Source: Bacillota bacterium
Lineage (GTDB): Bacteria; Bacillota; Clostridia; Peptostreptococcales; Anaerovoracaceae
Assembly: GCA_017443515.1 (NCBI GenBank)
Contig: JAFRXM010000063.1
Span: 1-47,220 of the forward strand
DNA length: 47,220 nucleotides
Reading direction: 5' to 3'
The notes beneath the pieces are model-generated. The model made no database searches and had not been told where the DNA came from. It worked only from the letters and a program-made list of their open reading frames with translations. Below, piece by piece: positions 7,729 to 17,453 of the stretch (its first letter is position 1; the number at the start of each line of letters is the position of its first letter). The translations under genes were made by a program, and so were the position numbers.

Positions 7729-8805
7729 CTACTGGTTTCCGAAATCTTTCATCTTTTCGGCCTGCTCGGAGGTGATGAGGGCGTCGATTATCTCGTCCAT
7801 GTCGCCGTCCATGAAGGCGTCAAGCTTGTATATGGTAAGGCCTATGCGGTGGTCCGTCACCCTTCCCTGCGGGAAATTGTAGGTGCGAATACGCTCGGAC
7901 CTGTCGCCGCTTCCTACCTGGCCTTTTCTCAGCTCGGACTGTTCGTCGTGCTGCTGCTGCTGGTAGAACGCGTAGAGCCTTGATTTGAGCTCGTTGAAGG
8001 CTTTTTCCTTGTTCTTGAGCTGCGATTTTTCATCCTGGCACTGCACCACGACGCCTGTGGGAAGGTGCGTAAGGCGCACCGCCGAGTCCGTCATATTTAT
8101 GTACTGGCCGCCGTGTCCGGAAGCCCTGTAGGTATCGACCCTGATGTCGTCCCAGCGCAGATCCACGTTTACGTCCTCCACCTCAGGCATTATAGCGACT
8201 GTGGCTGCCGAAGTGTGGATGCGGCCGGAGCTTTCGGTCTCGGGCACGCGCTGCACGCGGTGCACTCCGGACTCGTACTTGAGCCTGGAATAAGCGCCCT
8301 TTCCTATGATCCTGATGACGCCTTCCTTAACTCCGCCGATACCGGTGTCGTTGATATCCGTAAGCTCCACTTTCCAACCGCGGCGCTCGGAATAGCGCAT
8401 GTACATGCGCAGAAGATCGCCGGCGAACAGAGCGGCTTCCTCGCCTCCCGTGCCAGCCCTTAGCTCCAAGTATACGTTCTTTTCGTCGTTGGGATCCTTG
8501 GGAAGGAGCAGTATCTTAAGCTCCTGCTCGCAGGAAGTAAGCTTTTCGTTTAGTTCCGCGAGCTCTTCCTTGGCCATCTCGCGCATCTCGTCGTCGATGG
8601 AGGAATCGTTCAGAAGCTCCAGGGCGGAATCCTTGTCCTCCTGAGCTTTTCTGTACTCGCGGTACTTCAAAACGATGGGCTCCATCTCGCTCATCTCTTT
8701 GATATGCTTCTGCCAGCGCGCCTGGTCGGCTATGACCGCCGGATCTGACACGGTGACGCTCAGCTCGTCGTATTTCTGAAGTATAAAATCCAGTTTTTTA
8801 AACAT
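7729..8805 (-). CDS. prfA: Peptide chain release factor 1
   Basis: This class I release factor terminates translation at UAA and UAG. The 358-residue product has GGQ at 232-234 and the stop-codon recognition tripeptide PET at 188-190 (the PxT type of RF1; RF2 has SPF). The conserved [18 protein letters not shown] segment is present. The residues beside GGQ read GHGGQYIN, unlike the common GAGGQHVN. The ATG at 8805 has AAAGGA upstream, formed by the end of pfkA, so the two genes are coupled. The prmC methyltransferase gene that often follows prfA, and whose product modifies the GGQ glutamine, is absent here; sua5 follows instead. Confidence 0.96.
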   Translation of the reverse strand: MFKKLDFILQKYDELSVTVSDPAVIADQARWQKHIKEMSEMEPIVLKYREYRKAQEDKDSALELLNDSSIDDEMREMAKEELAELNEKLTSCEQELKILLLPKDPNDEKNVYLELRAGTGGEEAALFAGDLLRMYMRYSERRGWKVELTDINDTGIGGVKEGVIRIIGKGAYSRLKYESGVHRVQRVPETESSGRIHTSAATVAIMPEVEDVNVDLRWDDIRVDTYRASGHGGQYINMTDSAVRLTHLPTGVVVQCQDEKSQLKNKEKAFNELKSRLYAFYQQQQHDEQSELRKGQVGSGDRSERIRTYNFPQGRVTDHRIGLTIYKLDAFMDGDMDEIIDALITSEQAEKMKDFGNQ

Positions 8806-8814
8806 AAATATCCT

Positions 8815-9774
8815 TTAAAGCAGTATATCACAGATGCGCTGGAATTCAAGGTGGCTGTCCTTCTCCATGGCAAGCGCTACGGCAAGCGGATAGTCCACAA
8901 TGGTGTCGCCTTTTATGCCTATGGCAGCGTTGCTGGCACCCTCGCGGATCAGTTCCACGCAGCGCACTCCGGTGCGGCTGGCAAGGATCCTGTCCCTTGC
9001 TGTGGGGCTTCCGCCGCGCTGGATGTAGCCGAGGATGACCTGCTTGGTCTCGCTTCCGAGCTTTTCGCCCAGCACTGCCGCAAGCTCGTCTGTGCTGATG
9101 CCCGCGCCTTCAGCCTTGATGATTATAGAATGCTTCTTTCCTCGCGCGAGGCCTGCCTGGAGTTTTTTGACTATGTCGTCCAGGTTAAAGGATTTTTCAG
9201 GTATGAGTATGGTCTCGGCGCCGCCGGCAAGACCCGCGTTAAGAGCGATGTCGCCGCAGTTTCTGCCCATTACCTCTATGATAGTGGTGCGGCCGTGCGA
9301 GCTGGAAGTATCCCTGATGTTTCCTATGGCCTGGAGCGCTGTATTTACAGCCGTATCGAAGCCTATGGTGAAATCGGTGTACGCAAGGTCGTTGTCGATG
9401 GTGCCTGGAAGCCCGAACACAGGCATCCTTGTCATCTCGTACAGCTGCAGAGCGCCCCTTAAGCTTCCGTCACCGCCTATTACGACCAGAGCCTCTATGC
9501 CGTGCTTTTTAAGCACCTCGTATCCGTCCAGCGTTCCGTCCGTAGTCTGGAACCTGGCGGACCTTGCGGTCTGAAGTATGGTACCGCCCCTGTGGATTAT
9601 ATCTGCTACCGATGAGACTTTCATGATCTCGTAGTCGTCGTCCAGAAGGCCCTCGTAGCCCTGATGGAAGCCGATGACCTCCATCCCGTAGTAAAGGCAG
9701 GCCCTGGTGACCGCCCTAATGCAGGCGTTCATGCCGGGAGCATCGCCTCCGCTTGTAAGTAAACCCACTCTCAT
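8815..9774 (-). CDS. pfkA: ATP-dependent 6-phosphofructokinase
   Basis: This glycolytic enzyme phosphorylates fructose-6-phosphate with ATP. The 319-residue product has GGDAPGMN at 9-16, GGDGS at 100-104 and PGTIDND at 123-129. Glycine in both of the last two motifs marks the ATP-using rather than the pyrophosphate-using type. The normal bacterial length and TSSSHGRTTIIEVMGRNCG also support PfkA. AAGGAGG precedes ATG 9774. It follows dnaE by 36 bases, the usual dnaE-pfkA order of Clostridia, and is coupled to prfA downstream. Confidence 0.96.
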   Translation of the reverse strand: MRVGLLTSGGDAPGMNACIRAVTRACLYYGMEVIGFHQGYEGLLDDDYEIMKVSSVADIIHRGGTILQTARSARFQTTDGTLDGYEVLKKHGIEALVVIGGDGSLRGALQLYEMTRMPVFGLPGTIDNDLAYTDFTIGFDTAVNTALQAIGNIRDTSSSHGRTTIIEVMGRNCGDIALNAGLAGGAETILIPEKSFNLDDIVKKLQAGLARGKKHSIIIKAEGAGISTDELAAVLGEKLGSETKQVILGYIQRGGSPTARDRILASRTGVRCVELIREGASNAAIGIKGDTIVDYPLAVALAMEKDSHLEFQRICDILL

Positions 9775-9810
9775 AGTTGTCCTCCTTATCTGCCGCGTGC
9801 GCCGGACCTG

Positions 9811-12800
9811 CTAACGCAGGCACTTGTCTCCGAACGCTTCGCGTATCTTTCTGTAGAATTCGTCGCACGGATCGACCCACAGGTCGTAATCCAGCTTGTA
9901 TTTGTGGCCCGTACTTGCCACCATCACAGCAACCGGCATGTCGCCCAGGTGCTGCTTTGCTATGGACCTGAATTTGCTCAGGCCTTCCGCCTCTTCGTAG
10001 CTTTCGGGAATGACTATCTTTACCATCTTGGGCTTGTAGCCGTAATCATCCAGAAGCACCACGCTGTCCGCAAGAAGCTTTGGCGCGCCTTCTTCCTTAA
10101 GATCCAGCTTGCCCTTCATGACCACGACGTTGTCCTCCTCGAGGTTCTGCCGGTAGGCTTCGAAAGCCTTGGGGAAGACCACGACTTCTATGGTCCCGAA
10201 GAAGTCTTCCACCGTGAGGAAGGCCATCTGCGTGTTCTTCTTGGTGATCATCCGTTTTATCGCGGTTATCAGGCCGCCCATGACCACGCTGGTGCCGCTC
10301 TTGATATTATCACTTTTTTCAGGATTTGCAAGCGTTTCCGTGTCCATGGTTATGACTTCGCGGAGCCTGTCCTCCACATCGTTGAGGGGATGGTCCGTGA
10401 GGTAGATGCCCAGCATCTCCTTTTCCATGCGCTGAAGGTCCGCCCTGTCGAACTCCGAAGCAGGAGGCATGGTGCGCTTTATCGTAAGGCTGGGGGCCGA
10501 ATCGCCCATGGCAAACAGGCTCATCTGCCCTTCCAGCGTGTTCTTTGCGGTATTCTGGGCGCTTTCGATGAGGTCGCCCACTGCGGCGAGCTTTTGCGCC
10601 TTGTTTCCGGGGAAGCAGTCCAAAGCGCCGGCCTTTACCAGAGATTCCATGGCCATGCGGTTTATCTGGTGCACGTCCATTCCGTCAACGAACTCGAAGA
10701 TGTCCGAAGGCATCCTTACCTGCCTTGCGCGTATGATCTCCTCCACCATGCCTTCGCCGACGTGCTTTATTCCTAAAAGTCCGTAGCGTATCTTGCCGTT
10801 GTCAGTATCGAAATGCTTCTGGCTGCGGTTGACGTCCGGCGGAAGCACTTCTATGCCCATGTCGCTGCAGTTGCGTATGAGGCCGGCGACCGCATCGTTA
10901 TTAGCCGGGTAGGTCATAAGGCTCGCCATGAACTGCGCCGGGTAGTGGCACTTGAGCCAGGCTGTCTGGTAAGCTACCACAGCGTATGCCGCGGCGTGGC
11001 TCTTGTTGAAGGCGTAGGCCGCGAAGCTGGTCATCTCGTCGAATATCTGATTTGCCGCGGCTTCAGGTATGCCGTTCCTGATGCAGCCGGGCACGTCTAT
11101 GCTTCCGTCCTCGTTGAGCTTGCCGTTTACGAAGTACTCCCTCTCCTTGGCCATTACGTCCGCCTTCTTCTTGGACATGGCGCGGCGCACCAGGTCCGCA
11201 CGGCCATATGAATAGCCGCCCAGGGCGCGCACGATATCCATTACCTGCTCCTGGTAGACTATGCAGCCGTAGGTCGGCGAAAGTATAGGCTCAAGCTGGG
11301 GCACGAGGTACTTGACCTTCTTCGGGTTCTTCTTGCACTCGACGTACTTGGGTATGGAGTCCATCGGACCGGGGCGGTACAGCGAGATACCCGCTATAAG
11401 GTCTTCCAGACAGTCCGGCTGGAGATCTTTCATGAAGCTCGTCATCCCGCCTGATTCAAGCTGGAATATGCCCACGGTGTTGCCGCTCGCTATGAGTTTG
11501 AAGACGTCCGGGTCGTCGTAGGAGATCTTCTGGAGGTCTATATCCAGGCCCGTGTCCTTTTTTATCATGCGCAGGCAGTCCTGTATGGCTGTGAGGTTCC
11601 TAAGGCCCAGGAAGTCCATCTTAAGAAGGCCAAGGTGCTCTATCTCAGTCATGGTGAACTGGGTGGCAAGGCCCTTGTCGGATGCCACAAGAGGCACAAC
11701 GTCGTCCACCGGTTCGGACGAGATGACGACGCCTGCGGCGTGCGTCCCCACGTTCCTTGACAGGCCCTCCAGTATGCGCGCGGTGTCCACTATATTGTGC
11801 ACCAGCGGATCCATATCGTAGACGTTCTTAAAGTCCGGGCTCTGGTCCAGGGCCTTATCCAGGGTGATCTTGAGGTCGTCCGGGATCATCTTGGTGATCT
11901 CAAGCGATCTTGCAAACGGAAGATCCATCACCCTGGCCACGTCCTTGAAGGCGTTCCTGGCTTTAAGAGTACCGAATGTGGATATCTGCGACACGTTGTC
12001 CACGCCGTAGCGGCGCTTGACGTAGTCTATTACTTCCCCGCGGCGCTCTATGCAAAAATCCATGTCTATATCCGGCATGGATACGCGCTCCTTGTTGAGG
12101 AAGCGCTCGAATATCAGCTTGAAACGTATCGGGTCTATATCCGTTATCTCCATGGTGTAGGCAACAATGGAACCTGCCGCGGAACCTCTTCCGGGGCCAA
12201 CCATGATGCCGTTTCCCTTGGCGTAGTTTACAAAATCCCAGACTATGAGAAAGTACCCTACATAGCCCATGTTCTCTATAGTTTCGACCTCATAGCGCAT
12301 GCGGTCCTTTAGCTCCGCGGAGACTGTGGGCGCGAGGCTTTCCATGTCTTCAGGCGGCAGTTTCGGGTATTCGCGGCCTGCGGACGGGTGGTTCTGGGTG
12401 GTGCCGTAGCGGTACTCAAGGCCCGACCAGCAGAGGAACTCGAAGTAGTCGTTTTCGGTATAGCCTTCCGGCACTGGGCACTTAGGTATGTGGTAGGTTC
12501 CGAACTCGAAGTCGAAATTGCACTTGTCTGCGATCTCCTGAGTGTTGTCTATGGCTTCCGGAACGTCGCTGAACAGCCTTCGCATCTCATCTTCGGACTT
12601 GAGGTAGAACTGGTCGTTAGGAAAACGCAGCCTGTCGGGGTCTGTCATGAGATGCTTTGAACCTATGCAGAGCAGGACGTCGTGAGCCGGAGCGTCCTCC
12701 TGGTGTATGTAGTGCGCATCGTTAGTAGCCACCAGCTTGATGCCAAGCTCTTTGGAAAGGCGTCTTAAGCCGCGGTTTACTGCTACTTCAGACTCCAGGC

Positions 12801-13344
12801 CCTGGTCCTGCATCTCAAGGTAGTAGTCCTCGCCGAAGAGACCTTTATAGAACATAGCAGTCTGTTTCGCGGTCTCGTAGCTGCCCTGGTATTCATCGTC
12901 GTTGCGCAGCTCCATCTGTACCTCGCCCTGAAGGCAGGCGGAAAGGCACACGAGGCCTTCGTGATACTTTTCCAGAAGCTCGTGGTCTATGCGGGGCTTG
13001 TAGTAGAAGCCTTCCTTATACGCCAAAGACACCATCTTGATCAGGTTCCTGTAGCCGGTGTCGTTCTTTACCAGCAGCACCAGGTGGTAGGACTTGCGGT
13101 CCTGGTTGGGGTCCTTGTCGTGACGGCTGCGCCTTGCGACGTAGCACTCGCAGCCTATTATGGGCTTGATGCCGTTCTTTAAGGCTTCCTCGTAGAAGCG
13201 CACCGCGCCGAACATGACTCCGTGGTCAGTTATGGCTATGGAGCTCATGCCAAGCTCCTTTACCCGCGCCATGAGCTTATCTATACGGCAGGCACCGTCA
13301 AGGAGGCTGTATTCTGTATGTACATGTAAGTGAGTAAATGCCAT
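9811..13344 (-). CDS. dnaE: DNA polymerase III alpha subunit DnaE
   Basis: This is a replicative C-family DNA polymerase of 1177 residues. The N-terminal PHP domain begins FTHLHVHTEYSLLDG. The polymerase core has PGRGSAAGSIVAY and the catalytic PDIDMDF (about residues 422-428), and QLESGGM with SLYRPGPM in the middle. Finger/thumb and helix-hairpin-helix parts follow, and then an OB domain around residue 1000 (KSGTSVVMGGLI). In Firmicutes DnaE works beside PolC, which is not in this window. AAAAGGAATAATAA precedes ATG 13344, 12 bases after the phosphohexomutase stop. Confidence 0.96.
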   Translation of the reverse strand: MAFTHLHVHTEYSLLDGACRIDKLMARVKELGMSSIAITDHGVMFGAVRFYEEALKNGIKPIIGCECYVARRSRHDKDPNQDRKSYHLVLLVKNDTGYRNLIKMVSLAYKEGFYYKPRIDHELLEKYHEGLVCLSACLQGEVQMELRNDDEYQGSYETAKQTAMFYKGLFGEDYYLEMQDQGLESEVAVNRGLRRLSKELGIKLVATNDAHYIHQEDAPAHDVLLCIGSKHLMTDPDRLRFPNDQFYLKSEDEMRRLFSDVPEAIDNTQEIADKCNFDFEFGTYHIPKCPVPEGYTENDYFEFLCWSGLEYRYGTTQNHPSAGREYPKLPPEDMESLAPTVSAELKDRMRYEVETIENMGYVGYFLIVWDFVNYAKGNGIMVGPGRGSAAGSIVAYTMEITDIDPIRFKLIFERFLNKERVSMPDIDMDFCIERRGEVIDYVKRRYGVDNVSQISTFGTLKARNAFKDVARVMDLPFARSLEITKMIPDDLKITLDKALDQSPDFKNVYDMDPLVHNIVDTARILEGLSRNVGTHAAGVVISSEPVDDVVPLVASDKGLATQFTMTEIEHLGLLKMDFLGLRNLTAIQDCLRMIKKDTGLDIDLQKISYDDPDVFKLIASGNTVGIFQLESGGMTSFMKDLQPDCLEDLIAGISLYRPGPMDSIPKYVECKKNPKKVKYLVPQLEPILSPTYGCIVYQEQVMDIVRALGGYSYGRADLVRRAMSKKKADVMAKEREYFVNGKLNEDGSIDVPGCIRNGIPEAAANQIFDEMTSFAAYAFNKSHAAAYAVVAYQTAWLKCHYPAQFMASLMTYPANNDAVAGLIRNCSDMGIEVLPPDVNRSQKHFDTDNGKIRYGLLGIKHVGEGMVEEIIRARQVRMPSDIFEFVDGMDVHQINRMAMESLVKAGALDCFPGNKAQKLAAVGDLIESAQNTAKNTLEGQMSLFAMGDSAPSLTIKRTMPPASEFDRADLQRMEKEMLGIYLTDHPLNDVEDRLREVITMDTETLANPEKSDNIKSGTSVVMGGLITAIKRMITKKNTQMAFLTVEDFFGTIEVVVFPKAFEAYRQNLEEDNVVVMKGKLDLKEEGAPKLLADSVVLLDDYGYKPKMVKIVIPESYEEAEGLSKFRSIAKQHLGDMPVAVMVASTGHKYKLDYDLWVDPCDEFYRKIREAFGDKCLR

Positions 13345-13356
13345 TTATTATTCCTT

Positions 13357-14865
13357 TTACAGAGCGAGTTTTCCAAACTCATTCAGTATGGTCTGTATCT
13401 GCGTAAAGATCTTCTGCACGCCGCCCTCTTCGTCTGATTCCACGTTCATGGGCATGACAGGGTCGTGCAGGGACTTGCGTATGAGCAGCCATCCCGCGCC
13501 GTGGTCCTTGTCGAAGTTAATGCGGACGCCCTCGTAGTTGGGCAGTTCCAGGCTTGCGCCGGGAAGCTCGCCGTTTTTTACGGCTGCCTCCACGCGGTCT
13601 AAAACGCCCTGAGCGTATTCCGCGAAATCCGGAGCTTCGATCCTGAAGCGGAACTCTTTCGCCTCCGTCGGGTCCTGCAGACCTTCGAGCAGGGACGAGA
13701 TAGCTTTGCCCTGCTTCTTGAGCTGGGCCGCCTTTATAACTATGCGTGTGGCCAGGTACGCGCCGTCGTCCAGGAAGTAGTTCTCCTTCATAGCGGCGTG
13801 CCCGGAAGTTTCTATAGCAAGCTGGCAGTCAGTTCCCGCGGCGTTGAGTTCCAGCCCTTTGTTGATGACGTTCTTGTATCCTCTTTTAAAGCGCAGGTGT
13901 TTAAGCCCTAAGTCTTGTGTCAGGAAGCGCCCGAGTTGTGTGCTGGTGATGCTGTCCGTGACCACTGTTGTACCCGGGTGGCCTTCAGAAGCCAGTATCG
14001 CGGCCAGAGCCACTATGCGGTTCCTTGCGATCTCGCGGCCCTGTTCGTCCACGGCGGAGGAGCGGTCCACGTCGGTGTCGAATATTATGCCAAGATCCGC
14101 CTTGGCGGCTTTTACTGCCTCGCAGATGCTCTCCATAGCCTGCGGGTTTTCCGGGTTGGGCTGGTGGTTGGGGAACATCCCGTCCGGATCGAGGAACTGG
14201 CTGCCGCTGCAGTCGGCGCCGAGGGCTTCAAGAACGTGCGTGGTGTAGAATCCTCCGGCTCCGTTGCCCGCGTCTACCACAACGTGAAGGCCCGCAAGGG
14301 GCTTATCCGCCTCCGACGCACCAAGAGCATCGCATATGACGCTGCGCAGGTGCCAGGAATAGTATTCCATCAGGTAATTCGTAAATATATCCGGCCTTGC
14401 GGGATCCGCAAACGGCTCCATGGCTTCCGCCAGGCTTATGATCTTTGAGATGTCTGCCTTGTCCAGACCGCCGTCCCTTGTGAAGAACTTAAGACCGTTC
14501 CTTTCGTACGGGAGGTGGCTTGCTGTTATCATTACAGAGCCTTCCGGCTCTATCTCTTCGTTTACGGTTGCCATGAACATCGCGGGCGTGGTGGCCATGC
14601 CGCAGTCAAGAACTGACGCACCGGCCTTGCCCATTGCCTCGCAGAGCACCTTCTTTATGTGGGGGCCGCTGATGCGCGAATCCATTCCGACGGCTATGCC
14701 GAGCCTGCCTGCGGGCTTTCCGGTCTTTTCGGACAGCCAGGCTACAAAACCCCTGGCGAGGTCCGATACGGCCTCATCCGTTAGATTTACAGGTTTTCCG
14801 CCCTCCGTAAGCAGCGCGACTCCCCTTATATCAGATCCGTTCTGCAGCGCTTTATAATCCTTCAT
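13357..14865 (-). CDS. Phosphomannomutase/phosphoglucomutase family enzyme
   Basis: The 502-residue alpha-D-phosphohexomutase moves a phosphate between C1 and C6 of hexose phosphates. Key blocks are the active-site serine loop TASHLPYERNG (Ser116), the metal-binding loop DTDVDRSS (about residue 265), the sugar-binding ETSGH and the phosphate-binding C-terminus with RKSLHDP. The HLPYERNG sequence after the active-site serine places it in a PMM/PGM subgroup that also occurs in plants; GlmM has GNNxNP-type signatures instead. Substrate choice cannot be read from sequence. It heads the long minus-strand run to upp and has its own promoter. Confidence 0.88.
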   Translation of the reverse strand: MKDYKALQNGSDIRGVALLTEGGKPVNLTDEAVSDLARGFVAWLSEKTGKPAGRLGIAVGMDSRISGPHIKKVLCEAMGKAGASVLDCGMATTPAMFMATVNEEIEPEGSVMITASHLPYERNGLKFFTRDGGLDKADISKIISLAEAMEPFADPARPDIFTNYLMEYYSWHLRSVICDALGASEADKPLAGLHVVVDAGNGAGGFYTTHVLEALGADCSGSQFLDPDGMFPNHQPNPENPQAMESICEAVKAAKADLGIIFDTDVDRSSAVDEQGREIARNRIVALAAILASEGHPGTTVVTDSITSTQLGRFLTQDLGLKHLRFKRGYKNVINKGLELNAAGTDCQLAIETSGHAAMKENYFLDDGAYLATRIVIKAAQLKKQGKAISSLLEGLQDPTEAKEFRFRIEAPDFAEYAQGVLDRVEAAVKNGELPGASLELPNYEGVRINFDKDHGAGWLLIRKSLHDPVMPMNVESDEEGGVQKIFTQIQTILNEFGKLAL

Positions 14866-14923
14866 ACGATCCCCCGCAAACGATTTTTACATAACACAAA
14901 AACACATCAATGCCTGATATTAT

Positions 14924-14952
14924 ATTGTACCTTTTTTCCGCCCGAATATCAA
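14924..14952 (-). promoter_or_regulatory. Promoter of the phosphohexomutase-dnaE-pfkA-prfA run
   Basis: The minus strand has TTGATA (14947-14952), a 17-base spacer and TACAAT (14924-14929); an overlapping TATAAT lies 5 bases further down. No other strong promoter is obvious before upp. Confidence 0.7.
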
Positions 14953-14954
14953 TG

Positions 14955-14988
14955 AAAAAAGGCGCTGCTTCCGCAAAGAAACTGCGCC
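14955..14988 (-). terminator. Terminator after the corrinoid importer operon
   Basis: On the minus strand GGCGC and GCGCC close a hairpin with an A/G-rich interior, followed by six T. It lies about 160 bases past the CGGC gene stop and just upstream of the next promoter, so it insulates the two units. Confidence 0.65.
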
Positions 14989-15148
14989 AAAAAACTTATT
15001 ATTTTTTTGAAATTTTATCCCCCCGGGGAGCTTATAATCCTTTTCCGGGCATGTTATTATACTGCTGCAAGACTCATTACTCCCGCGCGGACCGCTGCAT
15101 AAGCTAAGCGCGGGCTGTTCCTTTTTTGGACCATGCGCACAGCGGCGT

Positions 15149-15481
15149 CTAATGCGTCCCTCTTACGCAGCGTATACCGTGTTCCTGCAGATAAGCGAGC
15201 GCCTGAGTTATCACAGGGCATTCCTTTTCCAGATCTTTTCTGAAAGTGCACACGCCGACGTGGCATACCTCGGTACCCACGTTTATGATCCTGTCGAGCT
15301 TTTCCTTAAACCCATCATCTATCCCCGCCTCGCAGCCGTTGCAGCGCGCGAAGGCCGTAAGTTCGATGTCGGTATCCCTGTATTGTTCAAAGTGCTTTGT
15401 CCTGCTGTTCAAAGCCTTAAGACATCCGGCGCCGCTGCAGACCTCGTTTGCTTTAAGGCAGTTTATTATAGCTATTCTCAT
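15149..15481 (-). CDS. CGGC-domain protein
   Basis: The 110-residue soluble protein has the CGGC-domain cysteine pattern: C9, C16 and C20 near the N-terminus, CNGCEAG near residue 48, then C73, C78 and C88, ending in GIRCVRGTH. Such small proteins are thought to bind metal or a cofactor through these cysteines; no reaction is established. It follows the ABC ATPase by 1 base and is the last gene of the cobalamin-riboswitch operon. That suggests, as inference, a role in corrinoid or metal handling. Confidence 0.7.
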   Translation of the reverse strand: MRIAIINCLKANEVCSGAGCLKALNSRTKHFEQYRDTDIELTAFARCNGCEAGIDDGFKEKLDRIINVGTEVCHVGVCTFRKDLEKECPVITQALAYLQEHGIRCVRGTH

Positions 15482-15482
15482 G

Positions 15483-16259
15483 TCAGTCCTCCTGAAGGTT
15501 TGAAAAGAACGTTACGTGGAGCTTTCCGCTCTTCGGATGTCTTTCGACAGAACAATCCACCTCATACACTCTGCGTATCAGGTCCTCAGTGATCACATCC
15601 TCCGTAGGTCCGTCAGCAACTATCCTGCCATCCTTAAGGACATATACGTAAGTGCAGTACATGAGCGTAAGGTTGAGATCGTGCAGCGCCGCAAGCACGC
15701 CTATACCCAGTGATTTGACGACGTCCATGATCTGTATCTGATATTTTATATCCAGATGGTTGGTCGGTTCATCCAAAACCAGCATCTCCACCTGCTGTGC
15801 GAGCGTCCTTGCCAGAAGAATACGCTGCTTTTCGCCTCCGGACAGAGTCATGAAGCTCCTGTCCCGAAAATCCAGCATATCCACCTTCTCCAGGGCTTCC
15901 CTCGCTATCCGGTAATCCTCCTCGGTATCCTGGGAAAAAGCTTTCTTATGCGGCGCTCTTCCCATCAGCACCATCTCTTCCACAGTGAAATCGAAGGCCA
16001 GATTGTTGAACTGGCTCACTACGCCCATGCGCTTCGCGGTATCTTTTACGTGTAGCTGGCGCATATCCGTACCATCTATGGAGATATAACCTGCTGAAGG
16101 CCTAAGCACGCGGTAAATACTCTTGAGCAGAGTCGTCTTGCCGCTTCCGTTAGGGCCCAACAGACCCACGAACTCGTTTTCCCTCACCTGCACCGACACC
16201 TGTTTGACTATGTCTTTTCTGGAGAGCGATACGACTACATCCTTTGTCTCAAGTCTCAT
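15483..16259 (-). CDS. ABC transporter ATPase, corrinoid/iron-siderophore type
   Basis: This is the ATP-hydrolysing subunit of an importer. The 258-residue product has Walker A GPNGSGKTT (35-43), signature LSGGEKQR and Walker B EMLVLDEPTNHLD followed by the H-loop ALHDLNL. The start is ATG 16259, which overlaps the permease stop as ATGA. The open frame continues upstream to 16568, but that part lies inside the permease gene and encodes no recognisable sequence. The riboswitch upstream of the operon makes a BtuD-like role likely, though this family also serves siderophores and haem. Confidence 0.92.
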   Translation of the reverse strand: MRLETKDVVVSLSRKDIVKQVSVQVRENEFVGLLGPNGSGKTTLLKSIYRVLRPSAGYISIDGTDMRQLHVKDTAKRMGVVSQFNNLAFDFTVEEMVLMGRAPHKKAFSQDTEEDYRIAREALEKVDMLDFRDRSFMTLSGGEKQRILLARTLAQQVEMLVLDEPTNHLDIKYQIQIMDVVKSLGIGVLAALHDLNLTLMYCTYVYVLKDGRIVADGPTEDVITEDLIRRVYEVDCSVERHPKSGKLHVTFFSNLQED

Positions 16260-17389
16260 CTGTCCGCCCCTCCGAATCCGTAGGATTTCTTGATCATCAT
16301 ATAGACGAAAATGGGAGCTCCGATGGCTGATGTGATGACGCCTATGGGGATCTCCGAATTTGGTATTATAACGCGGGCCAGGACATCGGTCCAGATAAGG
16401 AAGATGCCGCCGGCAAGGGCCGCTATGGGAAGAAGGAACCTGTGGTCCGAACCCACGAAGCCCCTTACTATGTGCGGGATCATAAGACCCACGAATCCCA
16501 CGATGCCGCAGGTGCAGACCGCAACCGCTGAGAGAAGCGATGTCACTACCATGTATACCCTGCGCCATTTTCCAAGATCGACTCCGAGAGTGATGGCGGC
16601 TTCATCTCCTAGCAGGAGCGTGTTCATGGTGCGCAGCTGAGTTATGAAAAACAGCAGCCCCGCCACCATGCATATACCCGGCAGAGCCAGATTGTGCCAC
16701 CTTGCCGCGGCCATGCTGCCCATGAGCCAGTACGTGACGTTCTTCATGTTCTCAGCGTCCTGTCCTATGTATACGATGATATTCGTAAAGGCTCCGAACA
16801 GGCTGCCGACCACGCAGCCGGCAAGCACCAGTTTGGCTGAGGTTATGCGGCCTCCGCCCACGTGCGCAAGGGTCATGACCAACGCCATCGCGCCCAGCGC
16901 GCCTGCGAATGCCCAGAACGCCGTACCCATTCCGGCAAGAACGCCGGAGAACAGCGCAGAAGCGCCTATCATGATGGAAAAGGTCGCGCCAAGAGACGCA
17001 CCGGAGGATATTCCCAGTATATATGGGTCCGCAAGCGGATTCTGGACCGTAGCCTGCATCACTACGCCGCACATCGCCAGAAGTATACCTACTATGGCAC
17101 CCATCATTACCCTTGGCATCCTGACGTTCCATACTATTTCGTACATGGTGCCTTTGGACGCGAAATCAAGATCGCCTATAAGTATCCCCGTCTCGACGGA
17201 ACCTATCTTAAAATGTGTGGCGTTGTATATGACTATGCGGTACACATCTCCGAAAGAGATCTTTACCGCGCCTATGGTAACAGCAAGCAGTATTGAAAGG
17301 ACCAGAGCTATCGCAAAAACGATTATAAGCACCCTTAAAAAAGCGTGCCTGCTGTTAGTGTAGACTTTTGTCTCTGTCTTTTTACTCAT
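16256..17389 (-). CDS. FecCD/BtuC-type ABC transporter permease
   Basis: The 377-residue membrane protein has about ten hydrophobic segments, the first at residues 16-40. Family signatures are RMPRVMMGAIVG, the block GVVMQATVQNPLADPYILGISSGA and, late in the protein, GFVGLMIPHIVR, the loop that contacts the ATPase. It lies 64 bases after the binding-protein gene and overlaps the ATPase by 4 bases, completing an importer of BtuFCD layout. Confidence 0.92.
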   Translation of the reverse strand: MSKKTETKVYTNSRHAFLRVLIIVFAIALVLSILLAVTIGAVKISFGDVYRIVIYNATHFKIGSVETGILIGDLDFASKGTMYEIVWNVRMPRVMMGAIVGILLAMCGVVMQATVQNPLADPYILGISSGASLGATFSIMIGASALFSGVLAGMGTAFWAFAGALGAMALVMTLAHVGGGRITSAKLVLAGCVVGSLFGAFTNIIVYIGQDAENMKNVTYWLMGSMAAARWHNLALPGICMVAGLLFFITQLRTMNTLLLGDEAAITLGVDLGKWRRVYMVVTSLLSAVAVCTCGIVGFVGLMIPHIVRGFVGSDHRFLLPIAALAGGIFLIWTDVLARVIIPNSEIPIGVITSAIGAPIFVYMMIKKSYGFGGADR

Positions 17390-17453
17390 TTCACCAAAAC
17401 GACGGCAGCCGGGCAGATCGCTCTGCGGGGCTGCCGTTTATTAAAGGAGGAGG

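Noticed and set aside
16260-16568. Upstream extension of the ABC ATPase frame
   Set aside because: It lies inside the permease gene, encodes Arg/His/Ser-rich sequence with no family features, and the ATGA start at 16259 is well placed.
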